A stretch of 64,000 nt of DNA from an uncultured Clostridia bacterium (GTDB taxonomy: Bacteria > Bacillota > Clostridia > TANB77 > CAG-508): the NCBI GenBank assembly GCA_948676835.1, contig CAPOZU010000002.1, positions 1 to 64,000 of the forward strand, written 5' to 3'. Positions 41,459 to 51,681 of this stretch are shown piece after piece. Position 1 is the first letter of the stretch. Each line of letters starts with the position of its first letter. The notes under the pieces were generated by a model. The model saw only the letters and a program-made list of their open reading frames with translations. It ran no database searches and was not told where the DNA came from. The translations under genes were made by a program, and so were the position numbers.

Positions 41459-42619
41459 TTAAGGTAAGAAAGGTGCAGGATTTGTATGTTTTCCGTTAAC
41501 CCATACCTCAAAATGTAAGTGGTTTCCTGTTGAATTTCCTGTTGAACCAACTTTCCCTATTTGTTGTCCTTGTGATACCATTTGACCTTCTTGTACTGCT
41601 CTTGAACCTGCTAACATATGTGCATATAATGTCATAGTTCCATCTTGATGGTCTATAATTATGTATTCTCCATAGCTTACATATTTTCCATTTTTCATTT
41701 TAGCCGTTGATTTATATACCTTACCTGATTTTACAGCATAAATTGGTGTTCCTCCACTACAAGCAAAATCTGCTCCACTATGTCCTCTATATGCTCCATA
41801 TCCTGTTGTTATATTTGATTTAGTTTTTCCTGGCAATGGTGATATATATCCAGCTGCACTTGGAACAACAGATATTCCTGAATATTGTGCAGAAGCTTTA
41901 GCAATTAATTGTTGAATTTCTTTTTTATGCTCTTCATATATTTCTAATTCTTCTTGTAATTCCTTTTCTTCTTCTGAAAGTTGTGAAACTACAGCTTTCT
42001 TTTGATTTCTAGAATTTGCAAGAGATGTTTGTTTTCCTTTAATTGCAGTTTGAGTTTCTTGAATTTCAGCTTTAGCTGAATCTAAATAATCTTTTTCTGC
42101 TTGAATTTGATTTTGAGTATCTGCAATTCCTTGAAGCAATTCTTCATCAAATTCTGCAAGTTGTGAAATCATATAATAATTTGATATAAAATCTGTTAAT
42201 CCATCTGATGAAAGTAGCATATCTAAATAAGAAGTTTCTCCATTTTCATACATTGCAACTAATCTTGCATCTAATAATTCTTTTTGATTATTATATTTTT
42301 CCTGTTGCTCAACAAGATTTATTTCTTTTTCTGAAATTTGTGTGTTTACAATTCCAAGTCTTTCTTCAAGGCTTGAAATATCGTTTTCGTAATTTGAAAT
42401 CTCATCATTTAATTTATTAATTTCATTTAAATTCTTTGTCATTTTAGACTTTGTACCTGCAAGTTCAGAATTGATTTCATCAATTTTTTTGTCTATATCT
42501 TTTTGTTGCTGTTGCAACTCTGATGTTGTTGCTGCATATGACATTCCAAATGATGTAATTATTAGTATTAATATCAAACAAGTAATACATATTATTCTTC
42601 CTAATTTACTAATATTCAT
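41459..42619 (-). CDS. Coiled-coil M23 peptidase, FtsEX-type cell-wall hydrolase (second copy)
   Basis: The 386-residue protein has a signal sequence (IICITCLILILIITSFGMSYA), a long coiled coil (residues 30-240) and a C-terminal M23 (LytM) domain. The zinc ligands are in HSGADFACSGGT and NHLHFEVWVNG, with LYAHM as catalytic His. This is the EnvC/PcsB/CwlO-like layout of hydrolases activated by FtsEX. The coiled coil contains MYENGETSYLDMLLSSDGLT, also found in its tandem neighbour as MYEMGQNSYLEILLSSKSIT, so both come from a duplication. Confidence 0.92.
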   Translation of the reverse strand: MNISKLGRIICITCLILILIITSFGMSYAATTSELQQQQKDIDKKIDEINSELAGTKSKMTKNLNEINKLNDEISNYENDISSLEERLGIVNTQISEKEINLVEQQEKYNNQKELLDARLVAMYENGETSYLDMLLSSDGLTDFISNYYMISQLAEFDEELLQGIADTQNQIQAEKDYLDSAKAEIQETQTAIKGKQTSLANSRNQKKAVVSQLSEEEKELQEELEIYEEHKKEIQQLIAKASAQYSGISVVPSAAGYISPLPGKTKSNITTGYGAYRGHSGADFACSGGTPIYAVKSGKVYKSTAKMKNGKYVSYGEYIIIDHQDGTMTLYAHMLAGSRAVQEGQMVSQGQQIGKVGSTGNSTGNHLHFEVWVNGKHTNPAPFLP

Positions 42620-42633
42620 ATTTACCCCCTACT

Positions 42634-43989
42634 TTATTCTCCTAATTCTACTACTAAAATTTTATTAGCAACTGTATCATCTATTTCTTCATCTTCATCT
42701 GCACTTATCTCTTCATTTTCTTTATTTTCACTTGTTGGATAAGATGTTATATAGTCTAATGGTTGAACATATTCTCCACCAATTCTAACCTCAAAATGTG
42801 CATGTGGCCCTGTTGAATATCCAGTTGAACCAACTTTTAAAACTGGAGTCCCTTGATAAATCATATCTCCAACATTAACTAATATTTCTGAGCCATGCGC
42901 ATATAATGTAGTAACACCACCGCCATGATCTATTATTACCATATTTCCATAAGCTGCATTATATCCTGCATAAGTAACTAATCCATCATTTGCTGCAATA
43001 AAATTAGAACCATATGGTGCTCCAAGATCCACTCCTGTATGAAGTTTATATATACCAGTTATAGGATGTGTTCTCATACCAAACTGAGAAGTAATTCGAG
43101 TATATCCTGGAGTAGGCCAAGCCATTGTTCCACCAACATATTTTTCGCTAACATTAGCTATTGCCAATATTCTAATTTCCTTTTCTATTTCAGTTATTTG
43201 ATTTTGATATTCTTCAATTGACTGCTGTAATGCAAGTTCTTCTTCTGACAATTGCTCTATTTTGTTGTTTTTTATAACAGACATATTGGTAAGAGAAATT
43301 GCATTTTTTTCTCTTGTTTCTCTAGAAGCAGTTAAAATTGCTTTTTTAGTTTCCAAAGTTTCTTTTAATTTTTTGTTATATTTTTTTTCAGCATCTACTG
43401 TTTGTAATAATTCTTCATCTGCTTTAGAGATTTCAGAAATTAAATAATAGTTTGAAAAGAAATCAGTAATACTTTTGGAACTTAGTAAAATTTCTAAATA
43501 AGAATTTTGTCCCATTTCATACATCGCTACTAATCTTTTCTCAAGCAATTCTTTCTGTTTTTCATATCTCGCATCTGATATTTCTAGTTCTCTTTCAGCT
43601 TTTTCAATATACGCAAGCATTTCAATTTCTTGTGCCTCTAGAGTTTCAACTTCTAATTGTTTATCACAAATTTTTTGATTTATTTCTGCTATTTCAAAAA
43701 CTAATGCTGAAAGATCATTTTCTATAATCAATATTTGACTATTTGATTCATCAATTATATTTTCCAATTGAGATTTTTCAATTTGCAAGTCATCTAATGT
43801 TTTTTCTTCGCCTTCAGACTCTTCTTCATTATTTTCTTCTTTACTATTATCTTGATTTTCTTCTGAATATTCGTTATCCAAATATTCAGCTTCATATACT
43901 GTTTCTGCATTTATTGGGATTATTAAACAATTACATAATAAACAAAATATTACTAAAATCATTAAATTAATTTTAATAAATTTTTTCAT
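42634..43989 (-). CDS. Coiled-coil M23 peptidase, FtsEX-type cell-wall hydrolase (first copy)
   Basis: The 451-residue protein has a signal sequence, an acidic stretch (residues 35-65), a long coiled coil and an M23 domain with HPITGIYKLHTGVDLGAP, TTLYAHGSE and GPHAHFEVRIGG. The full zinc set is kept. It differs from the next copy in its acidic N-terminus and a C-terminal tail rich in Glu and Asp (ENEEISADEDEEIDD). It lies nine bases after ftsX, as expected for a FtsEX partner. Confidence 0.92.
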   Translation of the reverse strand: MKKFIKINLMILVIFCLLCNCLIIPINAETVYEAEYLDNEYSEENQDNSKEENNEEESEGEEKTLDDLQIEKSQLENIIDESNSQILIIENDLSALVFEIAEINQKICDKQLEVETLEAQEIEMLAYIEKAERELEISDARYEKQKELLEKRLVAMYEMGQNSYLEILLSSKSITDFFSNYYLISEISKADEELLQTVDAEKKYNKKLKETLETKKAILTASRETREKNAISLTNMSVIKNNKIEQLSEEELALQQSIEEYQNQITEIEKEIRILAIANVSEKYVGGTMAWPTPGYTRITSQFGMRTHPITGIYKLHTGVDLGAPYGSNFIAANDGLVTYAGYNAAYGNMVIIDHGGGVTTLYAHGSEILVNVGDMIYQGTPVLKVGSTGYSTGPHAHFEVRIGGEYVQPLDYITSYPTSENKENEEISADEDEEIDDTVANKILVVELGE

Positions 43990-43998
43990 TTAATACTT

Positions 43999-44976
43999 TT
44001 ATACCTCCAAATATTTTTTCATCGAAACAGAACTTCCAACAATACCAACACCTATACCTAATGTTGCATAAACTCCTGCTATTGGTTTTGCTATTTCAAT
44101 AAATTGAAGCAATGTTATTCCCATGTTTTGTAATACATTTGAAGATTCTATTTTACCAATTACAAAATCATATAAAAATCCTACAATTACTAATGTAATA
44201 AGAGCTGCAATTACCCCTATAATAATACCTTCTACTAAAAATGGCCATCTAATAAAGCTATTTGTAGCACCTACATATTTCATAATAGAGATTTCTTTCC
44301 TTCTAGCATGAACTGTTAGTTTTATTGTATTAGAAATAATTGTAATTGAAATAACTAATAATATTACAAATATAATACCTACTGTTATTCTAACTCCTCT
44401 TACAATTGTAATTAAAGCACTTATTGTACTATCCTTGCTTGTGATCTTTTTGATAATTGAATCATGTGTTGTTGATTCTTCTATTTCTAAATCTACTTCG
44501 CCTGCTCTATCTGAAGTAGCTATTTTAGCTCCAATTCTGCTTATTTCTGCTTGTATTTCTTCTGATTTTTCAAGTTCTGTTAAAGTAATAACATATGATG
44601 CAGGAAATATATTATTATTTCCCTCATATCCTTCTAAAACTCTTGAGTTTTCACTTTGTAATCTTTCTTTAAAAGAATCTAATGCTTGTTGTTTGTTTTT
44701 ATATTTTACACTATTTACACCATCTAATGCTTTTACTTCTGTTTCAAATAAATTTTTTTGCTCATCTGTAACATCGTCCCATATAAAAACTTCCATACCT
44801 TGTTTTAACTGAACTTGTTCTAATATAGAATTAATATTTACACCAATCGCAAAAAATATTCCAAATAAAAACATTGTACAAATCATCGTTATAATTGATA
44901 TAACAGTTGATTTTGTATTTTTGAATATATTTTTAAAACCTTCACCTATTAAATAGGACAATCCATTATACCTCAC
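43999..44976 (-). CDS. ftsX: Cell division ABC transporter permease FtsX
   Basis: The protein of about 325 residues has four membrane segments with a large outside loop after the first (residues 50-190), as in FtsX. It starts RYNGLSYLIGEGFKNIFKNT and has KEISIMKYVGATNSFIRWPF before the third segment. I choose the GTG at 44976, eight bases after GGTGG, which overlaps the ftsE stop; a longer in-frame start (45000) has no ribosome site. FtsEX passes an ATP-driven signal to the M23 hydrolase outside. Confidence 0.93.
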   Translation of the reverse strand: MRYNGLSYLIGEGFKNIFKNTKSTVISIITMICTMFLFGIFFAIGVNINSILEQVQLKQGMEVFIWDDVTDEQKNLFETEVKALDGVNSVKYKNKQQALDSFKERLQSENSRVLEGYEGNNNIFPASYVITLTELEKSEEIQAEISRIGAKIATSDRAGEVDLEIEESTTHDSIIKKITSKDSTISALITIVRGVRITVGIIFVILLVISITIISNTIKLTVHARRKEISIMKYVGATNSFIRWPFLVEGIIIGVIAALITLVIVGFLYDFVIGKIESSNVLQNMGITLLQFIEIAKPIAGVYATLGIGVGIVGSSVSMKKYLEV

Positions 44977-45652
44977 TATTATACCCACCTTTTTTATCAT
45001 CTCTTATGATTACACCTTTATCTATTTGTATAACCCTTTTCTTCATTGCATTTACTATATCTTTAGCATGTGTTGCCATTACAACTGTTGTACCTCTAGC
45101 ATTAATATCATTTAATAAATTCATTATATCCCAAGCTGTTTCTGGATCTAAGTTTCCAGTAGGCTCGTCCGCAATTATCATTGACGGATTATTAACTAAA
45201 GCTCTAGCTAAAGCAACTCTTTGCTGCTCTCCACCAGATAATTCATTTGGATAACATTTTGCTTTGCTACTTAATCCAACTAAAGAAAGCACCATAGGAA
45301 CTTGTCTTCTTATATGTTTTGGTGTTGCTTTTACTATATACATTGCAAATGCAACATTCTCATAAACAGTTTTATCTGGAAGTAATCTAAAATCTTGAAA
45401 TACAACTCCCATACTTCTACGTAAATATGGAACTCTTTTTGCTTTCAAAAATGTTATGTCTTTTCCATTTATAATTATATTTCCTCTATTGGCTTCTTCT
45501 TCTTTTAATATTAATTTTATTAATGTTGATTTTCCTGAACCAGAAGATCCAACTAGAAATGCAAATTCACCTTTATCTATTGTAAATGTTGCATTATGAA
45601 CAGCTTCAGTTCCAGTATCATATACCTTTGTAACGTTTTTAAATTCTATCAT
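44966..45652 (-). CDS. ftsE: Cell division ATP-binding protein FtsE
   Basis: The 228-residue ABC ATPase has Walker A GSSGSGKSTL, the signature LSGGEQQRVALARAL, Walker B IIADEPTGNLD and His in VMATHAKDI. It partners FtsX. The start is preceded by AAAGGAT-type site. Its promoter is at 45710-45738, so the ftsE-ftsX-M23-M23-ctpA order reads as one transcript. Confidence 0.97.
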   Translation of the reverse strand: MIEFKNVTKVYDTGTEAVHNATFTIDKGEFAFLVGSSGSGKSTLIKLILKEEEANRGNIIINGKDITFLKAKRVPYLRRSMGVVFQDFRLLPDKTVYENVAFAMYIVKATPKHIRRQVPMVLSLVGLSSKAKCYPNELSGGEQQRVALARALVNNPSMIIADEPTGNLDPETAWDIMNLLNDINARGTTVVMATHAKDIVNAMKKRVIQIDKGVIIRDDKKGGYNSEV

Positions 45653-45709
45653 TTGGCTTCTTTTTATCCTTTCTTTTTATTAGTCCCCAAATATAATATT
45701 TGCTACTTT

Positions 45710-45738
45710 ATAATATCAATAATAGTAAAAAAAATCAA
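45710..45738 (-). promoter_or_regulatory. Promoter of the ftsEX operon
   Basis: On the minus strand TTGATT (45733-45738), 17 bases, and TATTAT (45710-45715), about 58 bases before ftsE. Confidence 0.6.
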
Positions 45739-45745
45739 TATAAAA

Positions 45746-45795
45746 TAAGTATATAATTAGAAAAAATATACAAAATTTAACTAATTATATACTTA
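45746..45795. repeat. 15-base inverted repeat upstream of ftsE
   Basis: TAAGTATATAATTAG (45746-45760) and CTAATTATATACTTA (45781-45795) are perfect inverse copies around 20 bases. Confidence 0.6.
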
Positions 45796-45820
45796 TATAA
45801 AATTATTAAAATAAGATTAA

Positions 45821-45858
45821 AAAAAGTAGGAAATTTAAAATTAAATTTCCTACTTTTT
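45821..45858 (-). terminator. Strong terminator after the first giant-gene cassette
   Basis: AAAAAGTAGGAAATTTAA (45821-45838) pairs perfectly with TTAAATTTCCTACTTTTT (45841-45858) around two bases. It is symmetrical and would work in both directions. Confidence 0.85.
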
Positions 45859-45862
45859 AGTC

Positions 45863-46474
45863 CTATTCTTCTATTATCGAATAATATACAATTGGTTGCG
45901 TACTAGTATAATTTGCAAAATTCAGTTTTAATTTAAAGTCATTAGTAAAGTTTTCAAAATCAAATGTTAATTCAAAAGAAAAGTATTTTTTTCCTTTATT
46001 GATTGTTGAACTATCAATTTCACAACTCACGAATTTTTCTCCATGATACCCAACTTTATTTAAATATTCTATAAAAGCTAAAAACTCCTCTTGTTTACTT
46101 ATTCCTAAATTTTTCTTTATATCATCTTTATTAGATTCATAATAAGAAATTATAGCATCTTTATTATCATATTTTACTTTTTTAGATAAAGTTGGTAAAT
46201 AATTTACAAATGAATATATGCTTCTATACATATCATTTAAATCATTATCTCCATCATATTTACCATATAACTTTGCAATACTTTTAGGAGTAATCTTATC
46301 AGATAAATAGCTTTCTACTTGGTTTTGAATTATTTCAATATCTTTTTGAGTTCTGACTCCATCTACAATTTTTGTCTGTTTAATATAATTAGTTACCTCA
46401 AATATAGCAATTAAGCATATTACAATTATAATAACTATAACAAATTTTAAAATACTTTTATTTTTCATATCCAA
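45863..46474 (-). CDS. Small single-pass membrane protein, accessory of giant protein 1
   Basis: The 203-residue protein has one N-terminal membrane segment (ILKFVIVIIIVICLIAIFEV) and a soluble outside part of about 165 residues that ends in alternating strands (FSFELTFDFENF, KLKLNFANY). The topology and length resemble VirB8/NTF2-like accessory proteins, but no family is recognised. It starts 12 bases after giant protein 1 and so is coupled to it. The gene at 51682, after giant protein 2, has the same layout. Confidence 0.65.
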   Translation of the reverse strand: MDMKNKSILKFVIVIIIVICLIAIFEVTNYIKQTKIVDGVRTQKDIEIIQNQVESYLSDKITPKSIAKLYGKYDGDNDLNDMYRSIYSFVNYLPTLSKKVKYDNKDAIISYYESNKDDIKKNLGISKQEEFLAFIEYLNKVGYHGEKFVSCEIDSSTINKGKKYFSFELTFDFENFTNDFKLKLNFANYTSTQPIVYYSIIEE

Positions 46475-46486
46475 TCCTTTTATTTT

Positions 46487-49400
46487 TTAATATGATCCTG
46501 AAGCAGCACCTTTATCTATATGATATAATCCACTGCTTTCTCGTGTCATTTCGTAAGTTCCTCCTGCATCACAGAATTCACTCCAAGGTGTTTCCGTATC
46601 AAATAGTACTTCATCACCTTCAGAACCTTTTTGATATAAGATAAATCTTCCTTCTGCTGCTAAAATACCTCTATTAATAGCTCTTTTTGTCCAGCCATCT
46701 ATAAATTTAGGATCAGTTCCACCAATCTTTTCTGCAAAAGCACTTTTTAATTCTTCATCTGACATGTTTCCACCTTTGCTATTAATCTGTTTAATTAAAT
46801 CCGTACATCCAACCGGCCAAAAATGGTCTAAATCCATTAATGCAAATAGTAAGCTATCATCATCTTCTAAAGGTGTTGTTAACTGATTTTGTATACTTTC
46901 CTTAGAAGCTTCCAAAACTATTATAAATGCATCTTGTGCCTCCTCTTTTGGAACATGACCAGAAGACAAGTGACTTGCAAAATCTGGATACATATCTTTT
47001 ACTGTGCCTGCTATTGAATCAGTTAATCCAAAAGCTGTAGTATTTCCAGAACTTCCTGCATTGTCTCCTATATTTTTAGCTGAATAAGTAGAGCCTTCAT
47101 CCCATTCTGCATAAAATCCTTCTTCTAAACATCCTAAGAAATATGCAAATTGTTCAAAGTCACAATCAGTCTTGTTAGATTGACCTTCATCATCCAATTT
47201 CATATAATTTTCTACATCTTCAACAACAGAATCATCTAAATCTCTAAAAAGTATTCTTAAATAGTTTCCTATTACAGCATCTGTATTTTCTTCTGAATCA
47301 GAATCTGTTTCAGTAGTTTCAACTCCATCTTCTGGAGTTTCGCCTTTAACTTTTCTATACTTTGAATATTCTTCTCCTCTATATTCTTCTATTAGTTGAA
47401 AATCTGTTATTGTTCTTCCTAATACTGTACCTTCTTTTATAAAGATTAAATCATCTACATACATTGTTGAACATGCTTCTTCTTTTACTGCTGCTGTTGC
47501 TTCCAATTTTTCTGTTGCTTTTTTACTAGCCATTTTATGTGTTTCATCTTTTTCATATAGTGAATCCATTTCTAGTTTATCTTCACTATCATCTTCAGCT
47601 GTTTGCTCTACATTACTTGGTGTAACCTTTTTAAAGTTATCTAATGTTATTTTTAACTTATCATCTTTACTTGGAGCTTCTGTTTCTAATTGTTCTTCTG
47701 TGAATTCTTCATCTGGTTTATAGCATTCAAATCCATCTATGTAAACAACATATCCAGAAATTCCTCCTGCTTGATAACTTTCAGCAAATTCTTTATATCC
47801 ATATACTGTTTTCTCTATTTCTGATAAATCTTCTAATTTTTCTTCTTGATCAACAGTTTCATCATCTCTAAATTTAGCTTTTACTATCTTATTTCCACTA
47901 TCATTTGTTTCTTCTTTTGTATAAACTAATGATTCATTTGCCCATTTCGTTCCAGAATTTGCTTCTAATTTTTTATAGTTTTCTGCATCTAAAACTAATA
48001 TCTTTGCATATCCTACCAAGTCTGGTTTTGATGGATCATATTCTGGACTTATTACTGGAGAAGTATCTTCACCATTCTCACCATTGCCTCCTTCTGTTCC
48101 ATCATTTCCTAAAGCCTTTTTCGGATATTTTAAATCTACATTTTGTCTATATAGTTCATCTGTTATATTACTCTTATCATTTACACCATCATATGTTCCA
48201 TAGTCTAACAAAATTCCTGTTACTGGTGATACTACTGCTTCGTTTCCTTTATAGCCTTCATATGATCCTTCTGATTTTTTAGTACCAGAAAATGGAAGTC
48301 TAATTGCAAAAAACGCATTATTAGAAGTTGTTCCACCAGGATTTCCAGAACATGTACTAATTCCACCTCCTGAACAACTACCACAAGCACTTCCTAAACA
48401 ATGTCCAGCAGAATATATTTTATATGTTCCTCCAGGTGCATCATCCCATCCATAAAAGATATCAACATGTTCCAAAGCAGTTGAAGCATTACTTGAATCT
48501 ACATTAGTTATCCATCCTTCACCAGTATTTTTATAGAATAATATATCTCCTGCTTCTAATTCTTCTAATGATGTTATAAATTCCATGCCATCAACTTCAG
48601 CAATCCAAGGATAAAACATTGTACATGAATTAGTATGTCCACTCATTACACCAACTTCTTGTAATACCCAAGAAACATATGTTGCACAACATGTATTTTT
48701 ATAAGTTTGTCCATCAGACCATTCAGATGCAAGACTACTTATACCTCCACCACCAGGATGTGAATAATATCTAAAGTTATTTTCCATCATGTGTTGCATA
48801 ATTTCATCTGTTTTTTCTAAAAATTCTTCTACTGAAACTTCTGAGAATTTTTTATCTCCATCACTTACAGCAGCACCTCTAACAGCAGTTAACTGGCTAT
48901 AAGGTCTACTTGTTACTCTATTTAATGCTAAGTTCTCTAGTCCATTTACTTCATTTCCGCCATCCCCATCACCTATTAATTCTGGATCTTCTTCCATATT
49001 TTCAAAAAGTGCTTTTAATGTATTTTTTACATTAGCATCTATATCGCCTTTTGAATGTACCATTGTACCAAATTCATGTTCATTTTTATCTATTGTTCTA
49101 TTTGGGAATCCTCCTGATGGTATATCTGGAACTATCCATTGCAATAATCTAGGTGTTTCATCTGTTAGTTCTTCTTTTTCAAAATATCCTAATTCTACTA
49201 TTAATTCCTTAAAATCTCTATATATAAAGTCTGAATCTAATGTATGCGTATTTTCTAACATACTAAATGCATTCAAAGAATCTTGATTTAATGAAACTTT
49301 TCCTGAAACTTCTGATGCCTTATGCTTTACTGTTTTTGATTCTCCATCAACTGTTTTTTGAACACTAATTTCTTTCTTTAATGCATTTTCATCTAAAGCT

Positions 49401-51508
49401 CCATATTTTCCTTCTTCTCTTAATGCAGTTATAACTTCTGCTGTTTCTGTTGTTCCATCATATTTATAATATTGATTTTGTAAGAATATTTTCTTTATTT
49501 GAGGATTTGTTTCTGTTCTTAAACCTTCACCTTTTTGTACAGCATTTCCTGATGTACTTACCTTAACATATAGATTTTTCTTAATTTCAGCATCACTATC
49601 ATCTGCTTCTATTTCATCATCTTCTACTAATCTTTCAAATTGGCCTTCTACTGTGTCATCATTTACAGAATATGCTGTCCATCTACCTTTAGAATTTTTC
49701 TCCCAACTATAATCTTTATATGTATCCTCGTTTGCATCTATTGTTTTAGCTTTTCTAACTACTGCTATTCCTTCTTCTTGGGCTTGTTGTCTTGTTCCAT
49801 TATATAATTCATCTGTTGTATTTCCATCTTGATCTAATTTATATAACTTAAATTCTCCTGCTTTTTCTCCTGCATCTTCATCATATGTTTCATATAATGT
49901 CCATCTTTCATCTGTTATTGCTTCATAATCATAATCATAATCTACAAATTTACCCTTTACTTTATCATCTTCTACAAAATATACATCTCTATACCAATGA
50001 TTTGTTACACTAGCAACATATGGTATATAAGATTGGAAATCATAATCATTATCTTTACGTAATAATTTTAATATTCTTTTAATGTATTTCTTACAATTAC
50101 TACATATATTTTCTGTTTTTGTAACTTCTGAATCTGAAAGTTCAAGTGCTGATGGCGCTACACTTGGATCAGCTGCTGGTATAGTACAACTATATTTTGG
50201 AGGATTTGAACCTTCAATTAAAGTACATGGATATCCTGCATAAGTTATAGACATTGAACCATCACATGTACAATCTGGTGCATGTGGCATTCCTATTGCT
50301 AATGCTTTACTAGCCTCGTCATCATTTATAATCCAATCATCAAACCATGCTTTGGCAGCACTAAACCATCCAGAAGCATCTGTTCCTGATAAAGCTGTTT
50401 CTAAATCTCCATATGTTATATATTTATCTCCACTCTTATATGCAGTTATTGCTGTACCACTTGTTGTTTCATGTAAATATATATTTACATTTGTTGCAAA
50501 CGATGTTGCCATATCATAAGCTAAATCAGGCATCATTGTAGCAACATGAACAGATAATAAAAATTCTAATGGCATACCATATCTTCCAGTCCAGCCATCC
50601 AATGAAAATTCCATTGCATTATTATTATTTAAAAATGTATGTCTTTTTATTGATAACTTTTTACTAGAAGCATCTATTGATACTGAATCCCAGTTCCAAA
50701 GTGTACTATCATTAACTGGGCCCTTTTTCTCTCCTACAACTCCAGTATCATAATATAGCGCAATTAATCCTTTTCCCCAAACATTTGTTACTGCATCTGT
50801 AACTCCAACTTTATCTAAAATAGGTCCTGCAATAAAATTTAATATTTTATAGCATCCTGTTGCTCTTGCTGAAAAATAATTTATTATTCCATCTATAAAT
50901 CCTGATGGATTAGATTTTAAAGTTGCTATGTTATCATTTTTTAATGTATAAATATAGTTGTCTGATACAATATATGTATAAATAAAATCACTTTTGGCAG
51001 CTATTATATTACCTTCACCATCTCTTATAACTCCCATATCTACATCTAAATTTGCACCATCTTTAGCCACATAATCTGCATCATTTAAATCTGTTATATA
51101 TTCTGTTAAAAATCCAAATCCTTTTAAATCATATCCCATTTTTTCTAGATAGTCTAATGTATCATAAATTTCACTATCTTCAATCATTTTTGTTGTATCT
51201 GCACCAAAAAAAGCTGCAACTGAATTTCCTATTCTCTGAAACATTGCTTTTAATTGGTCCATTACCATTCCTGGCATTGTTATCAAAAATGAAATAATAC
51301 CTATAATAATTATTATGGCAATTAAAATTGGGGCAATAATCATCAAAATATGGGCAAGTGGAGCCATTAAAGAACCTTTTCCGGCAAGCTTTTTAGTTGC
51401 TTTTTCTGCAACCTTTTTTCCCATTTCCTTGGTTCTATTTGATGCTTGGTCTCTTTGCATATTTTGTTCTTGACTTTGCATCATGTTTCCTTCATTTTCT
51501 TCGTCCAT
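46487..51508 (-). CDS. Giant membrane-anchored protein 1 with NlpC/P60-like and muramidase-like modules
   Basis: The 1,673-residue protein has a short basic cytoplasmic tail (KEMGKKVAEKATKKLAGKGS), one membrane segment (about residues 49-79) and a very large outside part. At about 930-1060 lies an NlpC/P60- or CHAP-like module: Cys in CCATYVSWVLQEVG (about 939) and His in TALEHVDIFYGWDD (about 1013). Near 1460-1673 a lysozyme-like part starts with CLEEGFYAEW and AFGLTDS and includes KRAINRGILAAEGRFIL, which resembles GH24-type muramidases. Between and around these lie long regions shared with the giant gene at 52272. Such a pairing of endopeptidase and muramidase recalls CwlT-like hydrolases of conjugative elements. 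The start follows GAGGTGATAAT. The overall family is not recognised, and the domain calls are from pattern. Confidence 0.7.
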   Translation of the reverse strand: MDEENEGNMMQSQEQNMQRDQASNRTKEMGKKVAEKATKKLAGKGSLMAPLAHILMIIAPILIAIIIIIGIISFLITMPGMVMDQLKAMFQRIGNSVAAFFGADTTKMIEDSEIYDTLDYLEKMGYDLKGFGFLTEYITDLNDADYVAKDGANLDVDMGVIRDGEGNIIAAKSDFIYTYIVSDNYIYTLKNDNIATLKSNPSGFIDGIINYFSARATGCYKILNFIAGPILDKVGVTDAVTNVWGKGLIALYYDTGVVGEKKGPVNDSTLWNWDSVSIDASSKKLSIKRHTFLNNNNAMEFSLDGWTGRYGMPLEFLLSVHVATMMPDLAYDMATSFATNVNIYLHETTSGTAITAYKSGDKYITYGDLETALSGTDASGWFSAAKAWFDDWIINDDEASKALAIGMPHAPDCTCDGSMSITYAGYPCTLIEGSNPPKYSCTIPAADPSVAPSALELSDSEVTKTENICSNCKKYIKRILKLLRKDNDYDFQSYIPYVASVTNHWYRDVYFVEDDKVKGKFVDYDYDYEAITDERWTLYETYDEDAGEKAGEFKLYKLDQDGNTTDELYNGTRQQAQEEGIAVVRKAKTIDANEDTYKDYSWEKNSKGRWTAYSVNDDTVEGQFERLVEDDEIEADDSDAEIKKNLYVKVSTSGNAVQKGEGLRTETNPQIKKIFLQNQYYKYDGTTETAEVITALREEGKYGALDENALKKEISVQKTVDGESKTVKHKASEVSGKVSLNQDSLNAFSMLENTHTLDSDFIYRDFKELIVELGYFEKEELTDETPRLLQWIVPDIPSGGFPNRTIDKNEHEFGTMVHSKGDIDANVKNTLKALFENMEEDPELIGDGDGGNEVNGLENLALNRVTSRPYSQLTAVRGAAVSDGDKKFSEVSVEEFLEKTDEIMQHMMENNFRYYSHPGGGGISSLASEWSDGQTYKNTCCATYVSWVLQEVGVMSGHTNSCTMFYPWIAEVDGMEFITSLEELEAGDILFYKNTGEGWITNVDSSNASTALEHVDIFYGWDDAPGGTYKIYSAGHCLGSACGSCSGGGISTCSGNPGGTTSNNAFFAIRLPFSGTKKSEGSYEGYKGNEAVVSPVTGILLDYGTYDGVNDKSNITDELYRQNVDLKYPKKALGNDGTEGGNGENGEDTSPVISPEYDPSKPDLVGYAKILVLDAENYKKLEANSGTKWANESLVYTKEETNDSGNKIVKAKFRDDETVDQEEKLEDLSEIEKTVYGYKEFAESYQAGGISGYVVYIDGFECYKPDEEFTEEQLETEAPSKDDKLKITLDNFKKVTPSNVEQTAEDDSEDKLEMDSLYEKDETHKMASKKATEKLEATAAVKEEACSTMYVDDLIFIKEGTVLGRTITDFQLIEEYRGEEYSKYRKVKGETPEDGVETTETDSDSEENTDAVIGNYLRILFRDLDDSVVEDVENYMKLDDEGQSNKTDCDFEQFAYFLGCLEEGFYAEWDEGSTYSAKNIGDNAGSSGNTTAFGLTDSIAGTVKDMYPDFASHLSSGHVPKEEAQDAFIIVLEASKESIQNQLTTPLEDDDSLLFALMDLDHFWPVGCTDLIKQINSKGGNMSDEELKSAFAEKIGGTDPKFIDGWTKRAINRGILAAEGRFILYQKGSEGDEVLFDTETPWSEFCDAGGTYEMTRESSGLYHIDKGAASGSY

Positions 51509-51627
51509 ATTATCACCTCTATTTCCAAAAAATAAACCTCTTATATATATTATATCATTAATTATAACAAAAATCTATTTTATTCGATATAATTTGATAG
51601 CCTTTTTTATTACTTTCTCAAAAATAA

Positions 51628-51670
51628 AAAATCCAAATTGATAAGAAGTATATCTCTCAATTTGGATTTT
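51628..51670 (-). terminator. Terminator of the second giant-gene cassette
   Basis: AAAATCCAAATTGA (51628-51641) pairs with TCAATTTGGATTTT (51657-51670). On the minus strand TTTTTATTTTT follows. Confidence 0.8.
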
Positions 51671-51681
51671 CTATAAATATT

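Noticed and set aside
47905..48282. Plus-strand frame of 125 codons opposite giant gene 1
   Set aside because: A similar frame occurs opposite giant gene 2, which only reflects the duplicated sequence. The product is low-complexity Leu/His and no ribosome site was found.
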